Shown here: positions 36,294 to 45,627 of the stretch, one piece after another
How positions within the stretch are numbered: position 1 is the first letter of the stretch
Layout of the letters: the number at the start of each line of letters is the position of its first letter
Origin: an uncultured Colwellia sp.
GTDB taxonomy: Bacteria; Pseudomonadota; Gammaproteobacteria; Enterobacterales; Alteromonadaceae
DNA length: 64,000 nt
Direction of reading: 5' to 3'
NCBI GenBank assembly: GCA_913061475.1
Contig: CAJXUN010000011.1
Coordinates: 30,521-94,520 of the forward strand
Translations under genes and position numbers: made by a program
Notes under the pieces: generated by a model
What the model was told of the DNA's origin: nothing
What the model saw: only the letters and a program-made list of their open reading frames with translations
The model's database searches: none

Positions 36294-36737
36294 TTATTTA
36301 GTCAGTAAAGCGTTAATTTTTTCTTGATCGGTATATTTTGCGTAATTAGTCAGCGCCTGCATCGTAACTTGGTTGGACATTAACTCTTGCATTGCAACTC
36401 GACCCACCAGCTCGAATGCTTTTCGAATCGCAAGCGGATCTCGCTGATTCGCCAAGGTTAATTCTGCTGGGCAATCAACCGTTAGTAGTCGAGTGATAAT
36501 TTTTCCAACATATTTATCACTGTTATCAATGTCTTCTGAACTTGCCTTAGAATAAATAGTTATCTCAGGATGAGATGAAATAGCGAGAAATATCCATTTC
36601 GCTAGGCCTTTGCGCTCCTTACCATTTAACGCGTCAATCATACAGTTGCCGAGTTTATCACTCGGGTCATTAGCAAGCGTTTGTGTTGCAAAGCTCAAGG
36701 TTAAACAAATTAGCAATAGTTTCAAAAGGTTAGGCAT
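36294..36737 (-). CDS. Exported hypothetical protein
   Basis: 147 residues with a clear signal peptide (LLKLLLICLTLSFATQTLA). The mature part has two cysteines (GNCMIDAL, VDCPAEL) that could pair, and is otherwise helical. It is found as a hypothetical in related genomes as far as I can recall; no function is assigned. Confidence 0.75.
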   Translation of the reverse strand: MPNLLKLLLICLTLSFATQTLANDPSDKLGNCMIDALNGKERKGLAKWIFLAISSHPEITIYSKASSEDIDNSDKYVGKIITRLLTVDCPAELTLANQRDPLAIRKAFELVGRVAMQELMSNQVTMQALTNYAKYTDQEKINALLTK

Positions 36738-36977
36738 GATTATTCCGTTAAATTTGATTGATTTAGCAAAGTATTATCATCTTTCAATAAAAAGTTTTTG
36801 ATAAGTATTTATATATCAGTTAGCTAAGCGATAATACCAAGTTCATTAAATTGATATTACTATAGTTTTTTGCACCCAAGCAAGATAAGTGACCCAAGAA
36901 GCTCCCTGATCTCTTTACTTGAATTTACTTTACCAAAGGTTACTATAGCTACCCAATGTATAATCTAGAATTACCTA

Positions 36978-37877
36978 ATGACAAAATTAATTAGTTTACT
37001 CACCATAGCACTGGCATTGTTAAGTTCCGCTACCTTTGCGGAAACATTAAAAGTTGCTTCTTGGAACATCGCTTGGCTTGGTTCACACGAATATAATCAA
37101 CGCAAAGACACTGACTATGAAAAATTAGCGCGCTATGCCAGAGAGTTAGACGCAGACGTTATCGCGTTACAAGAAGTTGAAAGTGAAAAATGGGCAAAAA
37201 AAGTTTTCGGTGATGAGTATGATTATTTCTTCACAACAAAAGACTGGGTGCAACGTGTTGGCGTAGCGGTCAGAAAAAGCAGTGGCTATAAAGCCAACGC
37301 TATTGAGTACCGTGAGCTTGATCAAGGCCTGGCGCGCAGAGGTATGGACGTTACCTTAACCAAAGATGGTAAGAGCGTGCGCTTGTTAGCTGTGCATATG
37401 AAGTCAGGTTGTTTTGATAAAGCGCTTGATCAAGCCAGCATAGCTAATATGCCAAATACTAATGAAAAAGAAGCCTATGCAAAAACGGCCTGTGCTGAAC
37501 TTGCTAAGCAAGCAATACCTTTAGAAGCTTGGGTTGATGCTCGGGCTAAAGAAGGTGTACCATTTCTTTTATTAGGTGACTTTAACCGTCGATTTGTTAG
37601 AGATATTTCATTAAATCACACGGAAATACAAGGTTTATGGCAAGCGATTGATGATGAAGGTGCTGAAGCATTATGGGCGCCGACGATTAAAGCTGAATCT
37701 AAATGCTGGGGTGGCTATTACAAAGACTATATCGACCACATTATTTTTGATCCGAACGCCAAAGCTCGTTATGTTGTCAATTCTTTCGCTCAACTAGTCT
37801 TCGAACCAAAATATACAAAAGAGCTGAGCCAAACATTAAGTGACCACTGCCCTATTTCAGTAGAGCTAACGCTGTAG
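36978..37877 (+). CDS. Exported endonuclease/exonuclease/phosphatase-fold protein
   Basis: 299 residues with a signal peptide (LISLLTIALALLSSATFA). The DNase I-like fold shows LKVASWNIAWLG, DVIALQEVESE (catalytic Glu), LLAVHMKSGCF, FLLLGDFNRRF (Asp-Asn), and the final SDHCPISVEL (Asp-His). It could cleave DNA, RNA or a phosphodiester lipid outside the cytosol; phosphate scavenging from extracellular DNA is one option. It ends at a bidirectional terminator. Confidence 0.9.
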   Translation: MTKLISLLTIALALLSSATFAETLKVASWNIAWLGSHEYNQRKDTDYEKLARYARELDADVIALQEVESEKWAKKVFGDEYDYFFTTKDWVQRVGVAVRKSSGYKANAIEYRELDQGLARRGMDVTLTKDGKSVRLLAVHMKSGCFDKALDQASIANMPNTNEKEAYAKTACAELAKQAIPLEAWVDARAKEGVPFLLLGDFNRRFVRDISLNHTEIQGLWQAIDDEGAEALWAPTIKAESKCWGGYYKDYIDHIIFDPNAKARYVVNSFAQLVFEPKYTKELSQTLSDHCPISVELTL

Positions 37878-37890
37878 TTTCAGTTATTAA

Positions 37891-37926
37891 ATAAGCCCAG
37901 TATTTATCACCTAAATCTGGGCTTAT
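37891..37926. terminator. Bidirectional terminator hairpin
   Basis: ATAAGCCCAG and CTGGGCTTAT form a 10-pair stem, with ATTTA/TAAAT pairing inside the loop. It lies between the convergent nuclease-fold gene and the DUF2145 gene. Confidence 0.8.
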
Positions 37927-37959
37927 AATTTTCAAGCTGTTTTTATCTTTATTTAAGCA

Positions 37960-38760
37960 TCACAAGCTAACAACTTCACCGGTACTATTCAATACTACAG
38001 CGCTTGCCAATAAATCATTTTTTTGCAGATACTGACTAATGGTAGTGAATGTTGTGGTACTTACTTTTCCTCGATGATCTTTGGTCGAAACATCATCAAT
38101 AAAAAAATTACCTAACATAAGTTTTAACGGGTTTATTTTCACTCTTTGCGCTTGAAAATGCTGTTTGGCGTTACTTTTTAATACCGTTAAATCTGTGGTT
38201 TGATAAATGCCGGCATTTATAATATTTAACGTGTGCTCGGTACAATTTTGAAATTCGTTATTAAAAGGATTAGCAATAACGGAATAGTTTTCATTATGAA
38301 TTTTCTTATCTTTACCGCTAGCAATAACATCAATTATACGTTGCTGTATTTCGACAGCTGGAATAATGATACCGGCCTTAAGCGCACTAACACCCCAAAA
38401 AAAGTCGATGGGATAATCAATAACTAGCTCGCTTTTATCACGTTGACCTGCTTTTTGGTAAAGATTATGAATGGCATAACCTTTAACTTTTTCGCCTGAA
38501 TCTAAGCTGATTTCTGAATATATAGCAATGGCGGTATGGGTGAACTTTATGCCTTTGGGCAAGTCACTTTCAGGGCGACCAACACGCGCAAGAATAAACG
38601 CTCGGGCTCCTTGTGCTGCAGCATAATGCTCTACCTGCTTGGCAAATACTTCCACCTGCTCAATCGGTAATAAGCTTTCCTGTGTTTGAGCACTGCCTGC
38701 ACTTGCTACTTGTGTAAACAGTAAACTAACGCTTAGCATTATCGAGTTAATTTTAACCAT
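37960..38760 (-). CDS. DUF2145 exported protein
   Basis: 266 residues with a signal peptide ending near ASA. Conserved stretches ARVGRPESDLPKGIKFTHTAIAIYS and NPFNNEFQNCTEHTLNIINAG resemble DUF2145, which has the His and Cys pattern of NlpC/P60-like folds. A cysteine-hydrolase role is a guess. The partner gene at 38762 is directly upstream, with one base between. Confidence 0.8.
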   Translation of the reverse strand: MVKINSIMLSVSLLFTQVASAGSAQTQESLLPIEQVEVFAKQVEHYAAAQGARAFILARVGRPESDLPKGIKFTHTAIAIYSEISLDSGEKVKGYAIHNLYQKAGQRDKSELVIDYPIDFFWGVSALKAGIIIPAVEIQQRIIDVIASGKDKKIHNENYSVIANPFNNEFQNCTEHTLNIINAGIYQTTDLTVLKSNAKQHFQAQRVKINPLKLMLGNFFIDDVSTKDHRGKVSTTTFTTISQYLQKNDLLASAVVLNSTGEVVSL

Positions 38761-38761
38761 G

Positions 38762-39097
38762 CTATAACTCCTCAGTAATAACAGTTTTCATCATTTGCTT
38801 TGGCGAAGGTGCTACTGTAATCGTTTTTTCGGTAATTTCTAATGGCCCATCCGCAATCGCACTTGCCATTAATTTAGTGCCTAATTGTTGAGATACATGC
38901 CCCACTGACCCAGCAACAATAAGCGGTGTTGCCAACACCGCACTGCCAACTTTAACACTGGCTGTTGCGCCATGAGAGGCAGCTAGTGCCGAATGTTTAC
39001 TTGCTGCGCTAGCATTTTCTGATGCGCCACTATTAGCGAAAGATTGCATACTCGTTACGGCTAATGCCAGCGTTAAAACCATGTTATGTGTTTTCAT
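38762..39097 (-). CDS. Small exported protein paired with DUF2145
   Basis: 111 residues: signal peptide, then an Ala/Ser/Gly-rich segment (ASENASAASKHSALAASHGATASVKVGSAVLATPLIVAGSVGHVSQQLG) resembling an amphipathic or membrane-inserting stretch. Small proteins of this composition accompany DUF2145 genes in other gammaproteobacteria. Function unknown. Confidence 0.75.
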   Translation of the reverse strand: MKTHNMVLTLALAVTSMQSFANSGASENASAASKHSALAASHGATASVKVGSAVLATPLIVAGSVGHVSQQLGTKLMASAIADGPLEITEKTITVAPSPKQMMKTVITEEL

Positions 39098-39212
39098 CTT
39101 GCTTCCTTAATGAGTGTTAAAACAACATCGAGTATGAACGAGGGATTGTATAAATAAACTAAAATAGTTAATGTATTATCTATCAATACCAAAGGTATAG
39201 GAATTTAATACT

Positions 39213-39947
39213 TTGAGTCAATTAGAAGATGTATGTGCGACATTAAAGGCTTTACTGAAACAACAACATATCACCTATAAAGCGCTAGCTGAGCACTTAG
39301 CCATGAGTGAAGCAAATATCAAGCGCATGTTTTCGTTGAATCAATTTGCTTTAGCACGACTGGAGCAAATTTGTACGGTATTAAATATTTCGTTATCCGA
39401 TTTATTTCTATTAGTTGAAAAGCAAAAAAAGAAAATTAGTCAACTGACCGCTGAACAAGAACTCGAACTGGTCAGCGACGTTAAGCTTATTTTAGTTGCT
39501 GCCTGTGTGCGAGATGGCTGGACATTTGACGAAATTATCAGCCATTACGAAATAGATAAATTCGCTTGTATTCAGCTTTTAGCTAAATTAGATCGCTTAA
39601 AAATGATCGAGTTATTACCCAACAACCAGTACAAAGTTTTGATTGCGCAAGATTTTCAATGGATACCTCATGGCCCTTTAGAGCAATTTATGACCAAAGA
39701 TGGTATCGCGACGTTTATTTCAACCCCCTTTACCGAAGACAACAGTTTTCGCTTTTACATTCGAGGTACTTACAGCCAAACTTCAATCGATATTATTAAA
39801 CGTAAACTGAATCAACTTAAAAAAGAGGTCGCGCAATTAAATCAAGAAGATGCGGCATTACCGTTAGAAAATCGTCAGCATATTGGGTTACTATTGGCGA
39901 TGAGGCCATGGGAATTGCCACATTTTCAAAAGTTGAGAAGAAATTGA
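39213..39947 (+). CDS. XRE-family transcriptional regulator
   Basis: 244 residues. The N-terminal helix-turn-helix is ITYKALAEHLAMSEANIKRMFSLNQFALARLEQICTVLNISLSDLF. A long C-terminal part (about 75-244) has no recognisable ligand domain but a possible second winged helix (DEIISHYEIDKFACIQLLAKLDRLKMIELL). The start is a TTG with AGGAA about 9 bases upstream. The phospholipase gene follows after 10 bases. Confidence 0.85.
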   Translation: MSQLEDVCATLKALLKQQHITYKALAEHLAMSEANIKRMFSLNQFALARLEQICTVLNISLSDLFLLVEKQKKKISQLTAEQELELVSDVKLILVAACVRDGWTFDEIISHYEIDKFACIQLLAKLDRLKMIELLPNNQYKVLIAQDFQWIPHGPLEQFMTKDGIATFISTPFTEDNSFRFYIRGTYSQTSIDIIKRKLNQLKKEVAQLNQEDAALPLENRQHIGLLLAMRPWELPHFQKLRRN

Positions 39948-39957
39948 AATCATCATA

Positions 39958-41547
39958 ATGTTTATAAGGAATTTATCATTGTCGTATTTACAGCTTTTTA
40001 ACTGGAAAGAATTGATTTCCAGCAAGATATTACTTGCGCTAGCACTCTGTTTAGGACTATTTTCTTGCAGTGTAAAAGGCGACCGACTTATCGCGTCAAC
40101 AACGGATCATTGTGCTGCTATCCCACAAAACAACAATAAGCTACTGTCTGAATACCTTGCACCCGTGGCACAAAATATGCGCGAAAAAACCGGAGTGTAT
40201 ATTCTCGAACAAGGCATAGAAGCCATGTTATCTCGTGCTTGGTTAACTGAACATGCAGAGCACACGCTTGATGTGCAATATTTCATTTTTTCCACCGATA
40301 ACATCGGCTTAATTGCCATTGATTATTTAGTTAGAGCAGCAGAGCGTGGCGTACGCGTGCGTATTTTAGTCGACGACATCATGATCGAAGCTAGCGGTAG
40401 TGAACTACAGACCTTAGCTGCCCACAAAAACATTTCGATAAAAATTTATAATCCTGTGGCTAACATCGGCAAGAATTTATTCGATAAGATCATTACGTTA
40501 ACCACCAACTTCCATCAATTAAATCAACGTATGCACAACAAAACATTTACCGTCGATGGTAAAGTCGCCATTACCGGTGGTCGCAATGTTGCGGATGAAT
40601 ATTTTGGCTATGATCACCAGTATAATTTTCGAGACCGCGATGTCTTGCTAGTTGGTGGCGTCACTGAAAACGTTCAAGCATCGTTTGAACAGTTTTGGCA
40701 AAGTGAACTCAGCGTCGACGTAAATGACTTAATAGCAGAAAAAACCGCCAAAGATTACCAACCTAACTTTCAGCCTTTACATCAATACGCTTGTGATCCT
40801 TTGAATTTTGTCGCTTCAGTAAGAGATAAGATTCGTGATATACCGAAAGCGATTACCGCAATACAAAAAACGCAGCAGTTACAATGGTTAGACAATGTAG
40901 AATATATTTCCGATATTCCAGGAAAGAACAATGCCAATAAATTTTTAGCGGGTGGCGGCTTATCGACTGAAAAATTAGTCACGTTATTACAAAGCGCAGA
41001 GCACTCTGTGGTGATTCAAACCCCATATTTAATCACGACTAAGGCAACACGAAAAATACTTAAAAGCCTGGTAGATAAAGGTGTAGAGATCAGTATATTA
41101 ACTAATAGCCTTGCTTCGAACGACAATTTAGAAGCCTTTAGTGGCTATCAACGCGATCGTGATGCGTTATTAAAAACGGGGGTGAGCATCTTTGAATTTA
41201 AACCTGATGCTAAAATTCGTCAAAAAGTGATGTCTGAAGTGATGCAAAAGCAGTTAAAACAAGCGCCAATTTTCGGCTTACATGCTAAATCGATGGTGAT
41301 AGATGATCATACTGCGGTCGTCGGCACCTATAACGTTGACCCTCGCAGCGCTAACCTCAATACTGAGAATTTTGTTATTATCCCTTCAACAAAAATTGCC
41401 CAAGAAATAAAACACGGCATGTTAGAAGAAATGCAGCCTGAAAACGCTTGGCCTATTAGCCTAGATTGGAACCCTGACGGCGAAGTTGATTTAATGAAGC
41501 GACTAAAAGTAAAATTACGTCGCATTGTCCCGAAAAGCATCCTGTAA
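39958..41547 (+). CDS. Lipoprotein phospholipase D-family (cardiolipin synthase-like) protein
   Basis: 529 residues with a lipoprotein-like signal (LALCLGLFSCSVKG) and two HxKxxxxD motifs: HNKTFTVDGKVAITGGRN near residue 200 and HAKSMVIDDHTAVVGTYNVDPRS near 442. Phospholipase D-family enzymes move phosphatidyl groups or cleave phospholipids. A second start (TTG at 39979, preceded by AAGGA) removes seven residues and has the better ribosome site. It is part of an XRE/PLD/hydrolase operon. Confidence 0.9.
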   Translation: MFIRNLSLSYLQLFNWKELISSKILLALALCLGLFSCSVKGDRLIASTTDHCAAIPQNNNKLLSEYLAPVAQNMREKTGVYILEQGIEAMLSRAWLTEHAEHTLDVQYFIFSTDNIGLIAIDYLVRAAERGVRVRILVDDIMIEASGSELQTLAAHKNISIKIYNPVANIGKNLFDKIITLTTNFHQLNQRMHNKTFTVDGKVAITGGRNVADEYFGYDHQYNFRDRDVLLVGGVTENVQASFEQFWQSELSVDVNDLIAEKTAKDYQPNFQPLHQYACDPLNFVASVRDKIRDIPKAITAIQKTQQLQWLDNVEYISDIPGKNNANKFLAGGGLSTEKLVTLLQSAEHSVVIQTPYLITTKATRKILKSLVDKGVEISILTNSLASNDNLEAFSGYQRDRDALLKTGVSIFEFKPDAKIRQKVMSEVMQKQLKQAPIFGLHAKSMVIDDHTAVVGTYNVDPRSANLNTENFVIIPSTKIAQEIKHGMLEEMQPENAWPISLDWNPDGEVDLMKRLKVKLRRIVPKSIL

Positions 41548-41564
41548 ACACGCTGGAAATCACC

Positions 41565-42221
41565 ATGACTACAAGCAATAGCGCGAAAACTGAATGTGTA
41601 ATTTTATTGCATGGATTAGCACGTTCAGCGCACTCCATGGACAAAATGGCAGAAAAATTAACAGAACATGGCTATCAAGTATTAAACATCGATTATCCTT
41701 CACGAGCTTACTCAATTGAAGAACTTGCTGAACAAACTATTAGTGATGCACTAAAACAATGCCAAGGCATGCCGGTAAGTTTTGTTACTCATTCAATGGG
41801 CGGTATATTAGTCAGGCAATTCCTCAGTAATCACAAGGTAGAAAGCTTAAATAAAGTCGTGATGCTTGGGCCACCCAATAAAGGCACCGAAATTGTTGAT
41901 AAGCTCAGTCATTTACCTGGCTTTAGCTTTATTAATGGCGAAGCTGGTATGCAATTGGGCACCGGTGAGTTGAGTTTGCCAAACCAGCTTGGCAAAGCCA
42001 ATTTTGATGTTGGCATCATTGCTGGCACACAAAGCATTAACTTACTATTATCATCACTTATACCGGATACTGACGACGGTAAAGTCTCAGTCGAAAGTAC
42101 CAAAATTGATGGTATGAATGATCACATTGAAATGCCCACCACCCATGTCTTTATGATGCGAAATGATGCCGTGATAGCTCAAGTTATTTGCTATCTAGAG
42201 CAAGGGAAATTCAACCATTAA
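41565..42221 (+). CDS. Alpha/beta hydrolase (lipase/esterase-like)
   Basis: 218 residues. The oxyanion region is ILLHGLARSAHSMDKMAEKL and the nucleophile elbow is SFVTHSMGGILVRQFL; a late His in GMNDHIEMPTTHVFMM probably completes the triad. It resembles small cytosolic lipases of the PGAP1/lipase-class fold. It is 17 bases after the phospholipase gene, so a joint lipid-remodelling role is plausible. Confidence 0.88.
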   Translation: MTTSNSAKTECVILLHGLARSAHSMDKMAEKLTEHGYQVLNIDYPSRAYSIEELAEQTISDALKQCQGMPVSFVTHSMGGILVRQFLSNHKVESLNKVVMLGPPNKGTEIVDKLSHLPGFSFINGEAGMQLGTGELSLPNQLGKANFDVGIIAGTQSINLLLSSLIPDTDDGKVSVESTKIDGMNDHIEMPTTHVFMMRNDAVIAQVICYLEQGKFNH

Positions 42222-42367
42222 TTGCCTAATTTTTACGCTCAACTGAGCTATCCCCATTAAAATACGTAGATGAAATAACAATAAAAAAATAAACTGATAA
42301 CAATTATGAAGTTATTGTGATGATTCAAATTAACGCTAGCATTCGGTGCTATATTTAGTAAAGTGTG

Positions 42368-42501
42368 AAGGCCTGTTTAACTTTCATTTTAGTCTCTGCT
42401 ATGAGCTAATTTTTAAGATAACAAGGCGAAAGTCGTGCTATGTAGTCATTCTACTTTAACTATTTTCAACGATGTTAGGTTGAAAATTAGCTATAGGCCT
42501 T
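42368..42501. repeat. Non-coding inverted-repeat element, MITE-like
   Basis: 134 bases flanked by AAGGCCT and AGGCCTT. Inside them AGCTAATTTTTAA and TTGAAAATTAGCT pair (12 of 13), and a small central hairpin GTAG-TCATT-CTAC is present. No ORF. The nested inverted repeats and position between operons suggest a mobile non-autonomous element or a structured RNA. The rest of the 455-base gap (42222-42676) shows nothing else. Confidence 0.6.
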
Positions 42502-42676
42502 AGGGTTGACTTGAAAAAGCGTCATTCTTGTTGCTTAGTATATATTTGGAACAACCAAACATTAAAGCAAGCACCTTGATTATCGTCTTTTCAAATACAA
42601 CAGAGCTATAAAATGAGAGGTCTACAGGCCCTAGTAAGCTTAAGCAGTATTTAATGAATCTAGATGGGGAATCAAG

Positions 42677-43018
42677 ATGAAATTATTTAAACAACTAGCG
42701 CTATCAACCATAGTGTTATCAAGTGTTTTATCAAGCTTTACGTCAGCAAACGAAATGGAAATCACCGCAAAATCTCAAGTTATATCTAAAGACAGTAAAC
42801 TCCATACGTACAGTGGCAATGTTCGAATTGCTTTTGCTGACGGTAACTTATCAACTAAATCTAGTCACGCCTCATTTGAAAAAGGTAAAACCGTGATGGA
42901 AGGTGATGTCGAAATCATCCTCAGCAACGCGCTCGCTAAAACAGACAGAGTAACCTTTATCCCTTCTCAACACGGCTTTGTGGCTGAGATGGACCGAGTG
43001 ACCTTTACTTATAAATAA
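42677..43018 (+). CDS. LptA/OstA-like periplasmic protein (short)
   Basis: 113 residues with a signal peptide (IVLSSVLSSFTSA), then one OstA-type repeat region (ITAKSQVISKDSKLHTYSGNVRIAFADGNLSTKSSHASFEKGKTVMEGDVEIILSNALAKTDRVTF). LptA bridges lipopolysaccharide across the periplasm but is about 170-185 residues; this is shorter and far from lptB or lptC. It is probably an LptA-fold relative of unknown role. Confidence 0.8.
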   Translation: MKLFKQLALSTIVLSSVLSSFTSANEMEITAKSQVISKDSKLHTYSGNVRIAFADGNLSTKSSHASFEKGKTVMEGDVEIILSNALAKTDRVTFIPSQHGFVAEMDRVTFTYK

Positions 43019-43029
43019 CCCCATTTAAA

Positions 43030-43491
43030 CTATTTTTTTAGCACGGCTTTATCATGCTGATCAATGCTCATATTCATGGCTTGGTGAGGCCCACTGTTAA
43101 AATTGACGGGTGAAGAGTAACCGATAATATCTTCACTGCTTTTTTGATGCGGATTTTTACTCTTAGTTGCTTTGGCGACAATAACCACACTTTCTGCTTG
43201 CTGTAAGGTTAAATGCGGCAATAAATACATACTTTGATGTAATATGATCTCACTAGGCAGTTGCGACAATTTCCCCTTAAAGTTTGCTAAAGGCAGACGC
43301 TCGCCCGGTTTTGAGGCGTAAACATAAAGCACCCAATCCTCTGCGTCGTTTGGCATTAAACCTTGCTTAATATCAACCTGAACGGTAATGCTTCTGCTCG
43401 GTTTTTCACTAATAAGCTCCTGAGCTTTTAGCTGAGTTTGAAGCGATAACGTTACCAATAGAATACTACTCAAGAAAAGAAATTTTCTCAT
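43030..43491 (-). CDS. Orphan protein like the CcmI C-terminal domain
   Basis: 153 residues with a signal peptide ending near LKA. The body reads SITVQVDIKQGLMPNDAEDWVLYVYASKPGERLPLANFKGKLSQLPSEIILHQSMYLLPHLTLQQAESVVIVAKATKSKNP. This is the pattern of the periplasmic C-terminal domain of the cytochrome c maturation protein CcmI/CcmH, without its TPR and membrane parts. The ATG at 43491 has AGGGA 8 bases upstream; the track began at a TTG just before. Confidence 0.75.
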   Translation of the reverse strand: MRKFLFLSSILLVTLSLQTQLKAQELISEKPSRSITVQVDIKQGLMPNDAEDWVLYVYASKPGERLPLANFKGKLSQLPSEIILHQSMYLLPHLTLQQAESVVIVAKATKSKNPHQKSSEDIIGYSSPVNFNSGPHQAMNMSIDQHDKAVLKK

Positions 43492-43725
43492 CAATATGTC
43501 CCTATGCTTTGCGTATGATATGACATGGCTAGTTAAAATAGAGCCATAGTTTTACCATTGCAATATTAAGTCGAGCAAGCGAACCTGACGATATGAGCAT
43601 TATTTTTCAACAAAACCTGACCTAGCTCAATAAAGCTATTAGGTAGCTCAGGCGTAGGTAAAAAACCTAGCAAATAAATAGCGTCTCACGTACGCTGAGC
43701 ATTACTAAACACTAAAGGAATATTG

Positions 43726-44457
43726 ATGAAAAAGGTTGTTGTGATCACAGGCGCTGGACGCGGTATTGGTGCTGCCACGGCTATTTTATTAGCGTCACAA
43801 GGCTATGCAGTTTGTGTCAACTACCAAAGCCGAGCAGAGAATGCCAAACAAGTGGTGGATACAATTGAAAAGAATGGTGGGCAAGCGTTTGCTTTTGCTG
43901 CTGATGTTTCCATTGAAGCTGATGTCTTAGCGCTATTTTCTGCCGTACAAAGCAAATACGGCACAGTAACTCACTTAGTTAATAATGCGGGTATTTTGTT
44001 TGCGCAATCAACATTAGCCAATTTATCAGTCGAACGTTTTAACAAAGTACTCATCACCAATACCACCAGTTGTTTCCTTTGTTGTCGAGAAGCTATTCGA
44101 GTAATGCCCAGTGGCGGCGCGATTGTTAATGTCTCTTCTGCGGCATCACGGCTTGGCGCTCCTGGTGAATATATTGATTATGCGGCTTCAAAGGGTGCCA
44201 TGGACTCACTCACCCGCGGCTTGTCATTAGAGTTAGCCGATCGCAATATTCGGGTCAATGCCGTTCGACCCGGCTTTATTGATACAGCAATGCATGCAGA
44301 TGGCGGTGAAACCAATCGAGTGGCGCGTTTAGCGCCACAAATTCCTTTAAAACGCGGAGGAACACCAGAGGAAGTAGCCAACAGCATTGCGTGGCTGCTA
44401 TCAGACCAAGCGTCTTATGTCACCGGTACTTTTATAGATATAGCGGGCGGTAAGTAA
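43726..44457 (+). CDS. SDR family oxidoreductase
   Basis: A short-chain dehydrogenase of about 243 residues: cofactor site ITGAGRGIGAATAI, NNAG motif at HLVNNAGILF, catalytic Ser in VNVSSAASR and Tyr/Lys in YIDYAASKGAMD; C-terminal QASYVTGTFIDIAGGK. It resembles 3-oxoacyl-ACP reductase or glucose dehydrogenase types; the substrate is unknown. Start chosen at the ATG with AAAGGAA upstream, not the TTG of the track. Confidence 0.92.
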   Translation: MKKVVVITGAGRGIGAATAILLASQGYAVCVNYQSRAENAKQVVDTIEKNGGQAFAFAADVSIEADVLALFSAVQSKYGTVTHLVNNAGILFAQSTLANLSVERFNKVLITNTTSCFLCCREAIRVMPSGGAIVNVSSAASRLGAPGEYIDYAASKGAMDSLTRGLSLELADRNIRVNAVRPGFIDTAMHADGGETNRVARLAPQIPLKRGGTPEEVANSIAWLLSDQASYVTGTFIDIAGGK

Positions 44458-44575
44458 AAGTGTGCTTAAAGACCTTAGGGTGAAAGATTATCATAATAAA
44501 AGTAATGCTTAATTCTCAACAATCGACTAACGAAATAACAATAACACTAGTTCGTCCATATGATGCTCTAAAGCA

Positions 44576-45477
44576 TTATAGGCTAGCAACAGATTTAGGC
44601 GTTGCATTGAAATGACGTTTAAACTCTCGACTAAATTGTGATGAGCTAGTATAGCCGACTAAAGACGCCGCTTCAGTTGCTTGCTTGCCATCAGTAATAA
44701 TCAAGTCTTTAGCTTTATTTAAACGGATTTTTTTTAAGTATTGAAGCGGGGTTTCACTGGTGACTTGCCTAAATGCGCGATGAAAACCTGAAACACTCAT
44801 ATGTGCTTGATTAGCTAGATGCTCTACCGATATCACTTCTGCATACTCTTTGTGCAAAGTATCCAAAACGCGGGCTATTCTGGCATAGTGACCATCGTGA
44901 CGCGCTAAATCGAACAAAATATGGCCGTTGGATCCTATTAGAGCACGATAAACAATTTCCTCTACAATGGCAGGACCCAAAATTGCTGCTTCAACATCGT
45001 TATGTAAAACCTTCAGTAAACGCATTATCGTACTATTAAAATCTTCACATGCGCTATTTGACTTAACGCCAAAATCAAGCAAGTTTTTATCATTTTCACT
45101 GACACTATTCGCTTGCTTATCTTGCTGGTTAATTTGGCCCACAAGCTTATGTAAAGTATGTGAATCTACATCAATAGCTAGCCCCATAATCGGTAGTCCG
45201 TTTTCAGTAAACGCTTCACACTCCAAAGGCATAGGCACACCGAGTACTAAATAATCACCCGGGCCATATTGCAGACAATTATCAGCAATATAGATATTTT
45301 TTCGTCCCTGCCCCATAACAATGATGCCTGATTGATAAAGTAAAGGCTCGCGGCGACTACTGGTACCTGCACGATAAAATTTAACCCCTGGGATCACAGT
45401 ACGATAGGCACCATTTAGCTCCTGCAAAGACTTTAACTGAGTGAAAGATTGCATTAATGGCGCTAACGCTTGCATAA
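44576..45477 (-). CDS. yqhC: AraC family regulator, YqhC-like
   Basis: About 300 residues: an N-terminal AraC_N cupin-like domain (IPGVKFYRAGTSSRREPLLYQSGIIVMGQGRKNIYI) and two C-terminal helix-turn-helix units (VEHLANQAHMSVSGFHRAFRQVT, ATEAASLVGYTSSSQFSREFKRHF). It is divergent from a yqhD homologue. In E. coli, YqhC senses reactive aldehydes and activates yqhD. I use the ATG at 45477 with GGGA upstream instead of the TTG at 45523. Confidence 0.85.
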
Positions 45478-45627
45478 TTTTCCCAATACTAAGTGACCAA
45501 TTCACTTTTATACGAATAGGCAATGATTATCGATAAAAACGGCTATTTAAGCAATATAAATTACATTAATATGCAACCCATAAAGAGATAGTATTGTTCA
45601 TTAAATAAATATTAAAAAAGGTGTTCC

